This document shows, piece by piece, positions 1 to 9,331 of a stretch of DNA of 64,000 bases. The notes beneath the pieces are model-generated. The model saw nothing but the letters and a program-made list of their open reading frames with translations, was not told the origin of the DNA and searched no databases. The translations under genes and the position numbers were made by a program. Source of the stretch: Enterobacter cloacae (lineage in GTDB: Bacteria > Pseudomonadota > Gammaproteobacteria > Enterobacterales > Enterobacteriaceae); NCBI RefSeq assembly GCF_011078175.1, contig NZ_JAALCJ010000009.1, positions 116,603-180,602 on the forward strand. Reading direction: 5' to 3'. Position 1 is the stretch's first letter, and every line of letters starts with the position of its first letter.

Positions 1-567
1 CGTGACCCCCACGCGGTTAAATTCCTCAAACAGACGCAGGATCCCTTCAGAGAGGGCATCGTCCAGGTTACCGGTCGGTTCATCCGCCAGCAAAACGGCA
101 GGCTTGTTCACCACCGCGCGGGCGATACCCACGCGCTGCTGCTCACCGCCGGAGAGCTGGATTGGGAAGTTCTTCGCTTTGTCCAACAGCCCGACTTTAT
201 CCAGCGCTGCCGAAACGCGACGGCGGATATCATCGTAACTGGCACCGGCAATAATCAGCGGAATCGCGACGTTATCGAAAACCGTGCGATCCATCAGCAG
301 GTGGTGATCCTGGAAAATCATGCCAATCTGACGGCGCAGGAATGGAACTTCTCGGTTCTTAAGGCGGCTAATTTCATGGCCGCTGAACCAGATTTTCCCG
401 GCGCTTGGCCGCTCGATCCCACAGATCAGCTTGAGCAAGGTACTTTTCCCCGCGCCGGAATGGCCGGTCAGGAATGCCATCTCGCCTGGCTGGAGGTGAA
501 ATGTCACCCCCTGTAGCGCTTGTCTCCCACCGAGATAGGCCTTGCTGACGTGTTCAAAGCGAATCAT
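1..567 (-). CDS. ftsE: Cell division ATP-binding protein FtsE (partial, C-terminus beyond window edge)
   Basis: FtsE is the ATPase half of the FtsEX ABC-type complex, which sits at the septum under the inner membrane and activates cell-wall hydrolases during division. The minus strand from the ATG at 567 reads 189 residues in frame to base 1, against about 222 in E. coli, so only the last ~33 residues are missing. The start [14 protein letters not shown], Walker [13 protein letters not shown] signature LSGGEQQR and Walker [14 protein letters not shown] are all visible. It starts 2 bases after the ftsY stop, so the two genes are cotranscribed, as in E. coli (ftsYEX). Identification is certain. 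Confidence 0.97.
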   Translation of the reverse strand, partial: MIRFEHVSKAYLGGRQALQGVTFHLQPGEMAFLTGHSGAGKSTLLKLICGIERPSAGKIWFSGHEISRLKNREVPFLRRQIGMIFQDHHLLMDRTVFDNVAIPLIIAGASYDDIRRRVSAALDKVGLLDKAKNFPIQLSGGEQQRVGIARAVVNKPAVLLADEPTGNLDDALSEGILRLFEEFNRVGVT

Positions 568-569
568 TG

Positions 570-2036
570 TTAGTCCTCTCGGGCAAATAGTGCCTCAATA
601 AAGTCGTCCGCTTTAAACGGACGTAAATCCTCAATACGCTCGCCCACACCGATGTAACGGATAGGAATGCCGAACTGGTCGGCTACGGAGAAAATCACCC
701 CGCCTTTCGCGGTGCCGTCCAGCTTGGTCAGCGTGATCCCCGTCAGTCCTACCGCTTCATGGAACAGCTTCGCCTGGCTAATGGCGTTCTGCCCGGTGCT
801 GGCGTCGATAGTCAGCATAATTTCATGCGGTGCATCTTCGTCCAGCTTCTTCATGACGCGAACGATTTTCTTCAGTTCTTCCATCAGGTGCGATTTGTTC
901 TGCAAACGCCCTGCGGTATCCGCAATCAGCACGTCCACGTTTCGCGACTTCGCCGCCTGGATGGCATCGAAAATCACGGACGCGGAATCCGCGCCGGTGT
1001 GCTGAGCAATGACCGGAATATTGTTGCGCTGGCCCCACACCTGGAGCTGTTCCACCGCTGCCGCACGGAAGGTATCGCCCGCCGCCAGCATCACCGATTT
1101 ACCCTGCTGCTCAAACTGGCGCGCCAGCTTGCCAATAGTAGTGGTTTTACCCACGCCGTTGACGCCAACCATCAGGATAACAAACGGCATTTTGCCTTCA
1201 ATATTAAGCGGTTCGTCAACTTTTGCGAGAATTTCACCCATCTCATCTTTCAGCAGGCCGTACAGCGCCTCGGCGTCACGCAGCTGTTTGCGGCTCGCCC
1301 CTTCGGTCAGGTTAGCGATGATTTTCCGGGTGGTTTCCACGCCCACGTCCGCAATCAGCAGTTGCTCTTCCAGCTCCTCAAACAAATCGTCGTCGATCTT
1401 TTTGCCGCGGAACAGACTGATAAATCCGGAACCTAAGTTTTCTTTGGTTTTGAGCAGGCTGCGCTTCAGGCGCGCGAAGAAACCTTCTTTGGTCGGTTTT
1501 TCCTGCTCCTGAACGATCTCTTCTTCAGGCTGCTCTTGCTCTTCCACCGGCACGACGATCACCGCTTCTTCAGCGGCTTCCGCCGCCAGCGCCTGGGCTT
1601 CCAGCTCTTCGTCGGTCAGCTCAGGCTCAAGGGCCGCTTCTTCTTCCACCGCCTCAACAATTTCAACGGTTTCCGCTTCGGCCTGCCACTCTTCGGCAGA
1701 AACCTCTTCAGCTTTCACCTCTTCCGGCAGCGGCAGATCTTCGTGTTCGACAGCGGCCTGCGGCGCTTCGGTAAGGGTGTCAACGATAACCGGCTCTGGT
1801 TTTTCGCTCTCCTGAACCTGTTCAGTAACCTCAACCACCTCTTCGGCAAAGGATTCAATCTCTTCTTTGCTGTGGGCTGACTCTTCCGCTTCGATAACCG
1901 CAGCGGTTTCGACAGGCGTTTCAGGCTGTGACTGCTCTTCTACAACCTGCTGTTCTTCGGTTTTCTGTTCTGTTTCTTGCTCTTTTTCACCGAAACCCAA
2001 CCAGGAAAAGAAGCCACGTTTTTTTTGTTTTGCCAT
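570..2036 (-). CDS. ftsY: Signal recognition particle receptor FtsY
   Basis: FtsY is the SRP receptor GTPase that docks ribosome-nascent chain complexes at the inner membrane SecYEG channel. The protein has 488 residues (E. coli about 497). Residues 1-190 form the very acidic, Glu-rich membrane-targeting A domain. The NG domain follows, with the P-loop GVNGVGKTT near 291-299, DTFRAAA near 321, DTAGR near 373 and TKLDGTAKGG near 437. The A domain is low complexity and is the only part expected to vary between species. It is the first gene of the ftsYE(X) operon; the 127-base gap to the divergent rsmD must hold both promoters. Confidence 0.98.
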   Translation of the reverse strand: MAKQKKRGFFSWLGFGEKEQETEQKTEEQQVVEEQSQPETPVETAAVIEAEESAHSKEEIESFAEEVVEVTEQVQESEKPEPVIVDTLTEAPQAAVEHEDLPLPEEVKAEEVSAEEWQAEAETVEIVEAVEEEAALEPELTDEELEAQALAAEAAEEAVIVVPVEEQEQPEEEIVQEQEKPTKEGFFARLKRSLLKTKENLGSGFISLFRGKKIDDDLFEELEEQLLIADVGVETTRKIIANLTEGASRKQLRDAEALYGLLKDEMGEILAKVDEPLNIEGKMPFVILMVGVNGVGKTTTIGKLARQFEQQGKSVMLAAGDTFRAAAVEQLQVWGQRNNIPVIAQHTGADSASVIFDAIQAAKSRNVDVLIADTAGRLQNKSHLMEELKKIVRVMKKLDEDAPHEIMLTIDASTGQNAISQAKLFHEAVGLTGITLTKLDGTAKGGVIFSVADQFGIPIRYIGVGERIEDLRPFKADDFIEALFARED

Positions 2037-2163
2037 CTGCGACTACACTCCTCGCGGCGCTATATACAGGGAAGCTAAAAAAATGATGAAATAGTCTAAC
2101 ACTTTACTTAATTGACATCACCGCCCGCAATCGCAGGGCAATGGTTAACAGAGCTTTCCTGAG

Positions 2164-2766
2164 ATGAAGAAACCCACCCGCGCCCCGGCCGGTCAAATTC
2201 GCATTATCGGCGGTCAGTGGCGAGGCCGGAAATTACCGGTGCCGGACAGCCCCGGTTTACGCCCCACCACGGACCGCGTTCGCGAGACGCTGTTTAACTG
2301 GCTCGCCCCGTCTATGGTAGACGCCAACTGCCTGGACTGCTTCGCCGGAAGCGGCGCATTAGGGCTGGAAGCGCTGTCGCGCTATGCTGCGAGCGCCACG
2401 CTGCTGGAGATGGAGCGCGGCGTCGCGCAGACGTTGCAGCAAAATCTGGCTACGCTGAAGGCAACCAACGCCAAAGTGGTGAATACCAACACGCTGAGCT
2501 TCCTCGCCCAACAGGGGACGCCGTTCAGCGTGGTGTTTGTTGACCCGCCGTTCCGTAAAGGGCTGCTGGAAGAGACATTATCGTTGCTGGAAAAAAATGG
2601 CTGGCTGGCGGACGACGCGCTGATTTACGTTGAAAGCGAAGTGGAAAATGGCCTGCCGCCCGTTCCCGTTCACTGGGATCTGCACCGCGAAAAGGTCGCC
2701 GGTCAGGTGGCTTATCGTCTGTATCACCGTCAGGCACAAGGAGGATCCGATGCCAGTACTGATTAA
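2164..2766 (+). CDS. rsmD: 16S rRNA (guanine966-N2)-methyltransferase RsmD
   Basis: RsmD makes m2G966 in 16S rRNA of the small subunit, using S-adenosylmethionine. The 200-residue product matches the family length (198 in E. coli). The N-terminal RIIGGQWRGRKLPV is the typical rRNA-binding start, DCFAGSGALGLEALSR (near 58-73) is the SAM-binding motif I, and the catalytic motif IV VDPPF lies near 122. It is transcribed divergently from ftsY, as in E. coli. Its last codons overlap yhhL by 17 bases, which points to translational coupling. Confidence 0.97.
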   Translation: MKKPTRAPAGQIRIIGGQWRGRKLPVPDSPGLRPTTDRVRETLFNWLAPSMVDANCLDCFAGSGALGLEALSRYAASATLLEMERGVAQTLQQNLATLKATNAKVVNTNTLSFLAQQGTPFSVVFVDPPFRKGLLEETLSLLEKNGWLADDALIYVESEVENGLPPVPVHWDLHREKVAGQVAYRLYHRQAQGGSDASTD

Positions 2767-3031
2767 CGTAGGGCGCTTGCTGATGCTGGGCGTATGGGCA
2801 TTTTTAATTTTGAATCTGGTGCACCCGTTCCCGCGTCCGCTAAATATCTTTATTAACGTGGCGCTGATTTTTACCGCGTTCATGCATGCCTTGCAGATGG
2901 TGATGCTGAAAAACGGTCTGCCGAAAGATGGCCCACCGATGACCGGCTGGCAGCAGCTGCGGGTGTTTATTTTCGGCGTATTTGAGCTGCTGGTGTGGAT
3001 GAAGAAGTTTAAGGCGCAGGTGAAGAAGTAG
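2750..3031 (+). CDS. yhhL: DUF1145 family inner membrane protein YhhL
   Basis: A small 93-residue membrane protein of unknown function, orthologous to E. coli YhhL (DUF1145). I chose the ATG at 2750 (MPVLINVGRLL) because it follows a strong AAGGAGG site inside the end of rsmD and gives the family length; the longer upstream reading merely translates rsmD out of frame. Two hydrophobic segments are visible (about residues 5-25 and 28-45), and the tail is basic (MKKFKAQVKK). It sits in the conserved order ftsY / rsmD-yhhL / yhhM / yhhN. No function can be assigned. Confidence 0.9.
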   Translation: MPVLINVGRLLMLGVWAFLILNLVHPFPRPLNIFINVALIFTAFMHALQMVMLKNGLPKDGPPMTGWQQLRVFIFGVFELLVWMKKFKAQVKK

Positions 3032-3056
3032 GGTGCGGCCTGATACCTCAACCTAA

Positions 3057-3077
3057 CCCTCTCCCACCGGGAGAGGG
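3057..3077. repeat. GAGAGGG inverted repeat, copy 1
   Basis: CCCTCTCCC and GGGAGAGGG arms separated by a 3-base loop, between the convergent yhhL and yhhM. It belongs to a dispersed family with about ten copies in this window, all intergenic. It may act as a bidirectional terminator here. Confidence 0.8.
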
Positions 3078-3090
3078 GACCGATCGCGCA

Positions 3091-3447
3091 TTATTCCGCC
3101 CTAAACCCTTCAAACCGCGACCCTTTGTAGTTCAGCGTGCCTTTCTCCCCCACCGTCAGCTGGTGGTACTGCTGCGCCTCCAGGCGGAAGGTCATCTCCA
3201 GCCCGCCGGTTTCCGGCTTAAAGCTTGCTTCATAGCGCATCGTTGTGCCGGCAGGCGTCACCTGCTGCTGGCGAGATCGGCGGTCGTTGAGCGGCTTTTC
3301 ACGCTTGTTCGTCACCACCACGCGCTTTTGCATCAGGGGCGCGGCGTCGTTGTCGGCCTTCTCACGGCGCTGCTGCACGAAGCGAAACGAGGCGGCAATG
3401 ATGATAATCGCCACCACGATAATGAAAAACAGCGGCATCTTGCTCAT
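3091..3447 (-). CDS. yhhM: DUF2500 family membrane-anchored protein YhhM
   Basis: A 118-residue protein orthologous to E. coli YhhM (about 119 residues, DUF2500), function unknown. A single N-terminal transmembrane segment (PLFFIIVVAIIIIAASFRFV, about residues 5-24) is followed by a basic linker and a soluble domain with KPETGGLEMTF and LTVGEKGTLNYKGSRF, so the bulk probably faces the periplasm or cytoplasm from a membrane anchor. It is convergent with yhhL and divergent from yhhN, the same arrangement as in E. coli. The name is secure; the role is not. Confidence 0.9.
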   Translation of the reverse strand: MSKMPLFFIIVVAIIIIAASFRFVQQRREKADNDAAPLMQKRVVVTNKREKPLNDRRSRQQQVTPAGTTMRYEASFKPETGGLEMTFRLEAQQYHQLTVGEKGTLNYKGSRFEGFRAE

Positions 3448-3576
3448 TGAAAAATCCCATCAGATTATGCGGAATTCAGGATACCTCGCCTGCCCCGGCA
3501 TTGCCAAACGCCCGCTCGCGTCACTACACTGGATCAGGAACTGATCATTCAGCCTCAACAGTTACAGGGAGTTAAT

Positions 3577-4203
3577 ATGCTTTGGTCATTTATCGCTGTC
3601 TGTTTTTCCGCATGGCTATATGTCGATGCGTCTTACCGTGGCCCAGCCTGGCAGCGCTGGTTGTTTAAACCCGTCACGCTATTACTCCTGCTGTTGCTTG
3701 CCTGGCAGGCACCGATGTTTAACGCCATTAGCTATCTTGTCCTCGCGGGGCTGTGTGCTTCCCTGATTGGCGATGCCTTAACCCTGCTGCCGCGCCAGCG
3801 CCTGCTTTACGCCGTGGGGGCGTTCTTCCTGTCGCATCTGCTCTATACCATCTACTTCGCCAGCCAGATGACGCTCTCCTTCTTCTGGCCGCTGCCGCTG
3901 GTGCTGCTGGTGATTGGTGCCCTGCTTATTGCGGTGATCTGGTCGCGTCTGGAAGAGATGCGTCTGCCGGTCTGTACGTTTATCGCCATGACGCTGGTGA
4001 TGGTGTGGCTGGCGGGCGAGCTGTGGTTCTTCCGACCGACCTCTCAGGCGATGTCTGCATTCTTCGGCGCCGCGCTGTTGTTAATCGGCAATATCGTCTG
4101 GCTGGGCAGTCACTATCGCCGCCGCTTCCGTGCGGATAATGCGATTTCCGCCGCCTGCTACTTTGCCGGACACTTCCTGATTGTGCGTTCGCTGTATATC
4201 TAA
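3577..4203 (+). CDS. yhhN: TMEM86/YhhN family membrane protein (lysoplasmalogenase family)
   Basis: A 208-residue polytopic membrane protein of the YhhN/TMEM86 family, with seven or eight hydrophobic segments spread over its whole length. Mammalian TMEM86 proteins hydrolyse lysoplasmalogens; enterobacteria generally lack plasmalogens, so the bacterial substrate remains open. The start ATG at 3577 follows the ribosome site AGGGAG. The gene sits directly upstream of the ZntR-type operator of zntA, the same order as in E. coli. The family is certain, the activity inferred only from the family. Confidence 0.9.
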   Translation: MLWSFIAVCFSAWLYVDASYRGPAWQRWLFKPVTLLLLLLLAWQAPMFNAISYLVLAGLCASLIGDALTLLPRQRLLYAVGAFFLSHLLYTIYFASQMTLSFFWPLPLVLLVIGALLIAVIWSRLEEMRLPVCTFIAMTLVMVWLAGELWFFRPTSQAMSAFFGAALLLIGNIVWLGSHYRRRFRADNAISAACYFAGHFLIVRSLYI

Positions 4204-4210
4204 ATAACGC

Positions 4211-4242
4211 TTGACTCTGGAGTCGACTCCAGAGTGTATGCT
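4211..4242 (+). promoter_or_regulatory. ZntR (MerR-type) operator and promoter of zntA
   Basis: A -35 element TTGACT (4211-4216) and a -10-like TATGCT (4237-4242) are separated by 20 bp instead of the usual 17. This is the hallmark of MerR-family activation, where the regulator untwists an over-long spacer. The spacer is filled by a perfect 22-bp palindrome (4214-4235, half-site ACTCTGGAGTC). The E. coli zntA promoter has the same architecture and is bound by ZntR with Zn(II), Pb(II) or Cd(II). zntR itself is not in the window; in E. coli it maps elsewhere. Confidence 0.95.
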
Positions 4243-4279
4243 GCGGTAAATGAGAAAATTATCATTACCGGAGACTGCC

Positions 4280-6451
4280 ATGTCGACTCCAGAAACACCT
4301 AAAAAAGCGCCTCAATTCTCGGCCCTTAAGCTCAGCCCGGTTCCGCCAAAAGAGGACTGCTGCTGCGAGGGTACGTGCGAAACGCAGGTCGAAGCGCTGC
4401 CTCAAAACGGCAATCACTACAGCTGGGTGGTCAACGGTATGGACTGCGCGGCCTGCGCCCGCAAAGTGGAAAACGCGGTGAAGCAGGTGCCGGGCGTGAA
4501 CCACGTTCAGGTGCTGTTCGCTACCGAAAAGCTGCTGGTTAGCGCCGAAAACGACGTCAGCAGACAGGTTGAAGCCGCCGTCGGCAAAGCGGGTTATACC
4601 CTGCGCAGCGAAACGGCGCCCGCTGAAAAAACGTCCCCGCTTAAAGAAAACCTGCCCCTTATCACGCTCATCATTATGATGACCCTGAGCTGGGGACTGG
4701 AGCAGATTAACCACCCGTTCGGCAATCTGGCATTTATCGCCACCACGCTGGTCGGCCTGTTCCCGATTGCCCGTCAGGCGTTGCGCCTGATGAGAAGCGG
4801 CAGCTGGTTTGCCATCGAAACGCTGATGAGCGTGGCGGCCATCGGCGCGCTATTTATTGGCGCGACGGCGGAAGCGGCGATGGTGCTGCTGCTGTTCTTG
4901 ATTGGCGAAAGGCTTGAGGGCTGGGCGGCGAGCCGGGCACGTAAGGGGGTGAGCGCGCTGATGGCGCTGAAGCCGGAAACCGCCACGCGGATTAATGAAG
5001 GCAAACGTGAAACGGTCGCCATCAACACGCTGCGCCCGGGCGACGTGATTGAAGTCGCCGCAGGCGGGCGTCTGCCAGCCGACGGGGCTCTCGTTACCGC
5101 CACCGCCAGCTTTGATGAAAGTGCCTTGACCGGAGAATCCATCCCGGTAGCGCGCGCGGCGGGTGAAAAAGTACCTGCGGGTGCCACCAGCGTCGACCGA
5201 CTGGTCCAGCTCAAGGTCCTGTCCGAACCGGGTGACAGCGCCATCGACCGTATCCTCAGGCTGATTGAAGAGGCCGAAGAGCGCCGCGCGCCGGTCGAAC
5301 GCTTTATCGACCGTTTCAGCCGAATCTACACCCCCGCCATCATGATGGTGGCGCTGCTGGTTACCGTGGTTCCACCGTTGTTCTTCGGCGCGGCGTGGGA
5401 GGGCTGGATTTATAAAGGGCTGACCCTGCTGCTGATCGGCTGTCCGTGCGCGCTGGTGATCTCCACCCCGGCAGCGATAACATCGGGGCTGGCGGCGGCG
5501 GCACGTCACGGGGCGCTGATTAAGGGCGGTGCGGCACTGGAGCAGCTGAGCCAGATCCAGCATATTGCCTTCGATAAGACCGGCACGCTCACGGTCGGCA
5601 AACCGCAGGTAACCGGCGTTTATCCACGGGACATCAGTGAAGACGCCCTGCTGACGCTTGCTGCTGCCGTAGAGCAGGGCTCCACTCACCCGCTGGCGCA
5701 GGCGATTGTGCGTGAAGCGCAGTCGCGCGGGCTGAACATCCCTTCAGCAACCGCCCAGCGAGCGCTGGTCGGGTCAGGGATTGAAGCCGTGGTCGAAGGC
5801 AAAAAAGTGCTGATCGCCGCGGCAGGTGCGTTCGCGAATCCACAGGCTGAGGCATTAGAGCAGGCCGGTCAGACGGTCGTTGCCGTGATGCAGGACAGTG
5901 TACCGATGGGCATGCTGGCGCTGCGCGATACCCTGCGCGACGATGCGAAAGACGCCGTCGACGCGCTGCACAGGCTGGGGGTACAGGGCGTGATCCTGAC
6001 CGGTGATAACCCGCGCGCGGCGGCCGCGATTGCCGGCGAGCTGGGGCTGGCGTTTAAGGCCGGGTTATTGCCTGCGGACAAGGTGAGTGCCGTAACGGAA
6101 TTAAACGCGCACGCCCCGCTGGCGATGGTCGGCGACGGTATTAACGATGCCCCGGCAATGAAAGCTTCTACCATCGGCATTGCAATGGGCAGCGGCACCG
6201 ACGTAGCGCTGGAGACCGCCGACGCGGCGCTGACGCACAACCGCCTGACCGGGCTGGCGCAGATGATAGATCTTGCGCGTGCGACGCGCGCCAATATTCG
6301 GCAGAACATCGGCATTGCGCTGGGGCTGAAGGGGATATTCCTGGTCACCACGCTGCTCGGCATGACCGGCCTGTGGCTGGCGGTGCTGGCGGATACGGGG
6401 GCGACAGTGCTGGTCACGGCGAACGCGTTGCGGCTGTTGCGTCAAAGGTAA
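4280..6451 (+). CDS. zntA: Zn(II)/Pb(II)/Cd(II)-exporting P1B-type ATPase ZntA
   Basis: ZntA pumps Zn2+, Cd2+ and Pb2+ from the cytoplasm across the inner membrane with ATP. I use the ATG at 4280 (MSTPETPKKAP), which matches the E. coli N-terminus, rather than the in-frame ATG 30 bases upstream; this gives 723 residues (732 in E. coli). The Cys-rich CCCEGTC (27-33) and the HMA motif GMDCAAC (53-59) bind metal in the N-terminus. TGES (284-287), the transmembrane CPC (388-390), the phosphorylation site DKTGT (432-436), GDGIND (618-623) and the metal-ligand Asp705 in LADTGATV are all intact. Expression should respond to metal through the operator just upstream. Confidence 0.98.
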   Translation: MSTPETPKKAPQFSALKLSPVPPKEDCCCEGTCETQVEALPQNGNHYSWVVNGMDCAACARKVENAVKQVPGVNHVQVLFATEKLLVSAENDVSRQVEAAVGKAGYTLRSETAPAEKTSPLKENLPLITLIIMMTLSWGLEQINHPFGNLAFIATTLVGLFPIARQALRLMRSGSWFAIETLMSVAAIGALFIGATAEAAMVLLLFLIGERLEGWAASRARKGVSALMALKPETATRINEGKRETVAINTLRPGDVIEVAAGGRLPADGALVTATASFDESALTGESIPVARAAGEKVPAGATSVDRLVQLKVLSEPGDSAIDRILRLIEEAEERRAPVERFIDRFSRIYTPAIMMVALLVTVVPPLFFGAAWEGWIYKGLTLLLIGCPCALVISTPAAITSGLAAAARHGALIKGGAALEQLSQIQHIAFDKTGTLTVGKPQVTGVYPRDISEDALLTLAAAVEQGSTHPLAQAIVREAQSRGLNIPSATAQRALVGSGIEAVVEGKKVLIAAAGAFANPQAEALEQAGQTVVAVMQDSVPMGMLALRDTLRDDAKDAVDALHRLGVQGVILTGDNPRAAAAIAGELGLAFKAGLLPADKVSAVTELNAHAPLAMVGDGINDAPAMKASTIGIAMGSGTDVALETADAALTHNRLTGLAQMIDLARATRANIRQNIGIALGLKGIFLVTTLLGMTGLWLAVLADTGATVLVTANALRLLRQR

Positions 6452-6456
6452 AAGTG

Positions 6457-6479
6457 AAACGGCAACCGGGTTGCCGTTT
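6457..6479 (+). terminator. zntA terminator hairpin
   Basis: A perfect 10-bp inverted repeat (AAACGGCAAC / GTTGCCGTTT, 3-base loop) begins 5 bases after the zntA stop. The T-tract is short, but the position fits a Rho-independent terminator. Confidence 0.75.
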
Positions 6480-6490
6480 CTCGTGTTTGC

Positions 6491-6537
6491 CCCCTCTCCC
6501 CGCGGGAGAGGGCCGGGGTGAGGGCATCAGGCCGCAC
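6491..6537. repeat. GAGAGGG inverted repeat, copy 2 with tail
   Basis: CCCCTCTCCC and GGGAGAGGG arms followed by the tail CCGGGGTGAGGGCATCAGGC. It flanks the TRAP operon on its 3' side; a same-orientation copy at 9479 flanks the other side. Confidence 0.85.
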
Positions 6538-6540
6538 GCA

Positions 6541-7827
6541 TCACTGCATCCCTAACACCCCCGGCAGCCACAGTGATATCGCCGGGATGTACGTCACCAT
6601 TCCCAGCACCACCAGCAACATACCGTAAAACGGCAGCATCGCCCGCACCACGTGCTCGATCTTCTGCTTACTCACCGCGCTCGCCACGAACAGCACCGAC
6701 CCGACCGGCGGCGTGATCAGCCCAATCCCCAGGTTCACCATCATGATCATTCCAAAATGCACCGGGTCGATCCCCAGCGAGTTGGTCACCGGCAGCAGCA
6801 CCGGGGTCAGGATCAGGATGATCGGCGCCATGTCCATCAGCGTGCCAATCAGCAGTAGCATGATGTTAAGGTACATCAGGATCACGTATTTGTTATCGGA
6901 CAGCGAGGTGAAGAATTCGGTGATGCGCGACGGCAGCTGCATATAGGTCATCACTGCGCCAAACGCCGCGGCAAAGCCTATTAAAATCATCACGATAGTG
7001 ACCGTTTTCACCGTCCGGCACATCAGCTTCGGCAGTTCGCTCCATTTGTAATCACGGTAGATGAACATGGTGACGAAGAATGCCCAAAGGCAGGCCACGG
7101 CGGCGGATTCGGTCGCCGTGAATATCCCGGACAAGATCCCGCCGAGGATAATCACCACCGTCATCAGCCCCCACAGGGCATCAAGTAAAATCTTCACCGC
7201 CTGCTTAAACGGGATTTTCTCACCCTTCGGGTAACCGCGCTTGTGGGCGAATCCGAGACAGAGGATCATCAGGCACAGCCCCAGCAGCAGCCCCGGCAGC
7301 ACGCCGGCGATAAACAGCGTGGCGATGGAGACCGTTCCCCCCGCCGCCAGAGAGTAAATTACCGAGTTATGGCTGGGCGGGATCAAAATTGCCTGCACCG
7401 ACCCGCTGGCCGTCACCGCCGCCGCGTATTCGCGCGGATAGCCTTTCTTCTCCATCTCCGGGATCATCACGCTGCCGATAGACGCCGTATCCGCCACCGA
7501 CGAGCCGGAAATCGCGCCGAAGAACGTTGATGCCACGATGTTCACCAGCGACAGCCCGCCGCGAATAAAGCCGACAAAAACGTACGCGAAGTTAACCAGC
7601 CGTCGGGCAATGCCCCCTTCCGCCATGATCGCCCCGGCAAGAATGAAGAACGGGATCGCCAGCAGGGTAAATTTATTGACCCCGCTGGTGATCTGGATCA
7701 TCAGCGCCTCCAGCGGCAGGTCAATCCACAGCGCGCCCGCCACGGCGCTTAAGCCGACAGCGAAGGCCACCGGCATCCCCAGCGCCAGCAAAATGGCGAG
7801 GGTGAATAACAAAACAAACGCATCCAT
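6541..7827 (-). CDS. TRAP transporter large permease subunit (DctM family)
   Basis: The membrane transport subunit of a tripartite ATP-independent periplasmic (TRAP) transporter, which imports an organic acid with a Na+ or H+ gradient. Its 428 residues are typical for DctM, with about a dozen hydrophobic segments and family stretches such as IPFFILAGAIMAEGGIARRL near 58, GAISGSSVADTASIG near 105 and GLITPPVGSVLFVAS near 372. It is the last gene of a dctP-dctQ-dctM operon, 10 bases after dctQ. The substrate cannot be read from this subunit. E. coli K-12 has no such operon between zntA and tusA. Confidence 0.93.
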   Translation of the reverse strand: MDAFVLLFTLAILLALGMPVAFAVGLSAVAGALWIDLPLEALMIQITSGVNKFTLLAIPFFILAGAIMAEGGIARRLVNFAYVFVGFIRGGLSLVNIVASTFFGAISGSSVADTASIGSVMIPEMEKKGYPREYAAAVTASGSVQAILIPPSHNSVIYSLAAGGTVSIATLFIAGVLPGLLLGLCLMILCLGFAHKRGYPKGEKIPFKQAVKILLDALWGLMTVVIILGGILSGIFTATESAAVACLWAFFVTMFIYRDYKWSELPKLMCRTVKTVTIVMILIGFAAAFGAVMTYMQLPSRITEFFTSLSDNKYVILMYLNIMLLLIGTLMDMAPIILILTPVLLPVTNSLGIDPVHFGMIMMVNLGIGLITPPVGSVLFVASAVSKQKIEHVVRAMLPFYGMLLVVLGMVTYIPAISLWLPGVLGMQ

Positions 7828-7837
7828 TGTTCACCCC

Positions 7838-8347
7838 TTAACTGTGATTGCCGATCAGCACGACCGGACGGTTTTCCTGCGAGCCAAACAGCAGGCGTTC
7901 AAGCACAAACAGGATCAAAATGGCCGACCCGACAGGCAGCGGCAGATAGCTTTCGCCGGAGGTCAGGAGCGGAAACTCCGCCACCGGCTGTTCCCACAGC
8001 TCGACGCACAGCCAGTAGCTGTACCAGCACATCAGGCCGGAGATGAGCAGCATCAGCAGATCCACCGCCCGGGCGCACACGCTTTGCAGCGACGCGGGCA
8101 GGCGGTCGGTGAGCATGTTGACCGCTATATGCGACCCGGCGCGGTAGCTCACCGCCGCGCCGATAAAGGTAAACGTCACCATGCAGATAATGGCGATCGG
8201 CTCCGGCCAGGATTCGCCGCGATTGAGCACATAGCGAGAGAAAATGCCAATGGGGATCACAATCGTCATCACCAGTAGCGAGAGACCCGCCACCACCATG
8301 GCAAGCAGGTACAGACGGTCCATCCACTTCAGGTAGAGTTCGGACAT
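7838..8347 (-). CDS. TRAP transporter small permease subunit (DctQ family)
   Basis: A 169-residue, four-helix membrane protein that partners the DctM subunit at 6541-7827. Hydrophobic segments lie near residues 13-36, 50-70, 93-113 and 133-153. Family features include SRYVLNRGESWPEPI (34-48) and TFIGAAVSYRAGSHIAVNML (55-74). It lies 12 bases after the binding-protein gene and 10 bases before dctM, so all three are one transcript. DctQ sequences diverge quickly; the assignment rests on these motifs and on the neighbours. Confidence 0.92.
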   Translation of the reverse strand: MSELYLKWMDRLYLLAMVVAGLSLLVMTIVIPIGIFSRYVLNRGESWPEPIAIICMVTFTFIGAAVSYRAGSHIAVNMLTDRLPASLQSVCARAVDLLMLLISGLMCWYSYWLCVELWEQPVAEFPLLTSGESYLPLPVGSAILILFVLERLLFGSQENRPVVLIGNHS

Positions 8348-8359
8348 ACGTACTCCGGC

Positions 8360-9331
8360 TTACTGGACGTCAGCGATGGCTTTCATCAGATCCTGATGCT
8401 TGTCGCCATACTGCGCGCGCACCGGCTCTGTCGCCTTGATAAACACCGTTTTATCGATGTCGTGGAACTGCACGCCGCCAGCCTTCATTTTCGCCAGCGC
8501 CTGGTCGTTATACGCATTCCACAGCTTGCGCTGCTCGAACTGCGCTTCGCGGGCCAGCGTCAGGATCTTTTGCTGTTCGTCAGCGCTGAGCTTGTCCCAT
8601 TTCACTTTGGAGTAGAGCAGCATTTCCGGGGTGATAAAGTGGCCGCTTAGCGTGTAGTTTTTGGCGACCGGCATGTAGTTATGGGCGATAAAGGTTGGCG
8701 GGTTGTTCTCCGCGCCGTCAATCACTCCGGTCTGCATGCCGCTGTACACCTCGCTGACGCCCATCGCCACCGAGTTTGCCCCCATCGCTTTCAGCGTGGC
8801 CAGCGCTACCGGGCTGCCCTGCACGCGGATTTTCTTCCCTTTCAGATCGTCCGGTTTGACGATCGGCTCTTTGGTGATCAGGTTGCGGGTGCCGGAATCC
8901 ATCCAGCCAAGGAAGACCAGACGCGATTTCGGGTTGGCGGTGAGTTTGTCGCCGATCTGCCTGCCGATATCCCCGTCGATCACCTTGTGCATGTGGTCTT
9001 CATCGCGGAACACGTAGGGCAGCGTAAACACTTCGATATCCGGCAGGATGGCGGCCACCGGTGCCATGGAGACGCGGATCATGTCGATCGCCCCCATCTG
9101 CGCCTGCTCAATCATCTGCTTTTCATCCCCCAGCACGCCGCCGGGGAAGACCTTAATCTCCAGCCTGCCATCGGTTTGTTGTTTGAGTTTTTCACCCATG
9201 TGCTGAACCGCCACCACGTTCGGATAGCCTTCAGGATGCACATCGGCAGCTTTTATGGTTTGTGCGGAGACGGTGCAGGCAAAAGCAGACAGGCACAGCG
9301 CGGCCAGTAACGGCTTGAGGGTCGTTTTCAT
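8360..9331 (-). CDS. TRAP transporter periplasmic solute-binding protein (DctP family)
   Basis: The periplasmic receptor of the TRAP system. A Sec signal peptide covers residues 1-23 (cut after VSA), leaving a mature protein of about 300 residues. DctP features include FPGGVLGDEKQMIEQAQMG, the ligand-carboxylate arginine in KGKKIRVQGSP, and MQTGVIDGAENNP. This Arg is conserved across the family and implies a carboxylate-bearing ligand such as a C4-dicarboxylate, sugar acid or keto acid. I could not decide between them. First gene of the dctPQM-type operon, with the ribosome site GGAG before its ATG. Confidence 0.93.
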   Translation of the reverse strand: MKTTLKPLLAALCLSAFACTVSAQTIKAADVHPEGYPNVVAVQHMGEKLKQQTDGRLEIKVFPGGVLGDEKQMIEQAQMGAIDMIRVSMAPVAAILPDIEVFTLPYVFRDEDHMHKVIDGDIGRQIGDKLTANPKSRLVFLGWMDSGTRNLITKEPIVKPDDLKGKKIRVQGSPVALATLKAMGANSVAMGVSEVYSGMQTGVIDGAENNPPTFIAHNYMPVAKNYTLSGHFITPEMLLYSKVKWDKLSADEQQKILTLAREAQFEQRKLWNAYNDQALAKMKAGGVQFHDIDKTVFIKATEPVRAQYGDKHQDLMKAIADVQ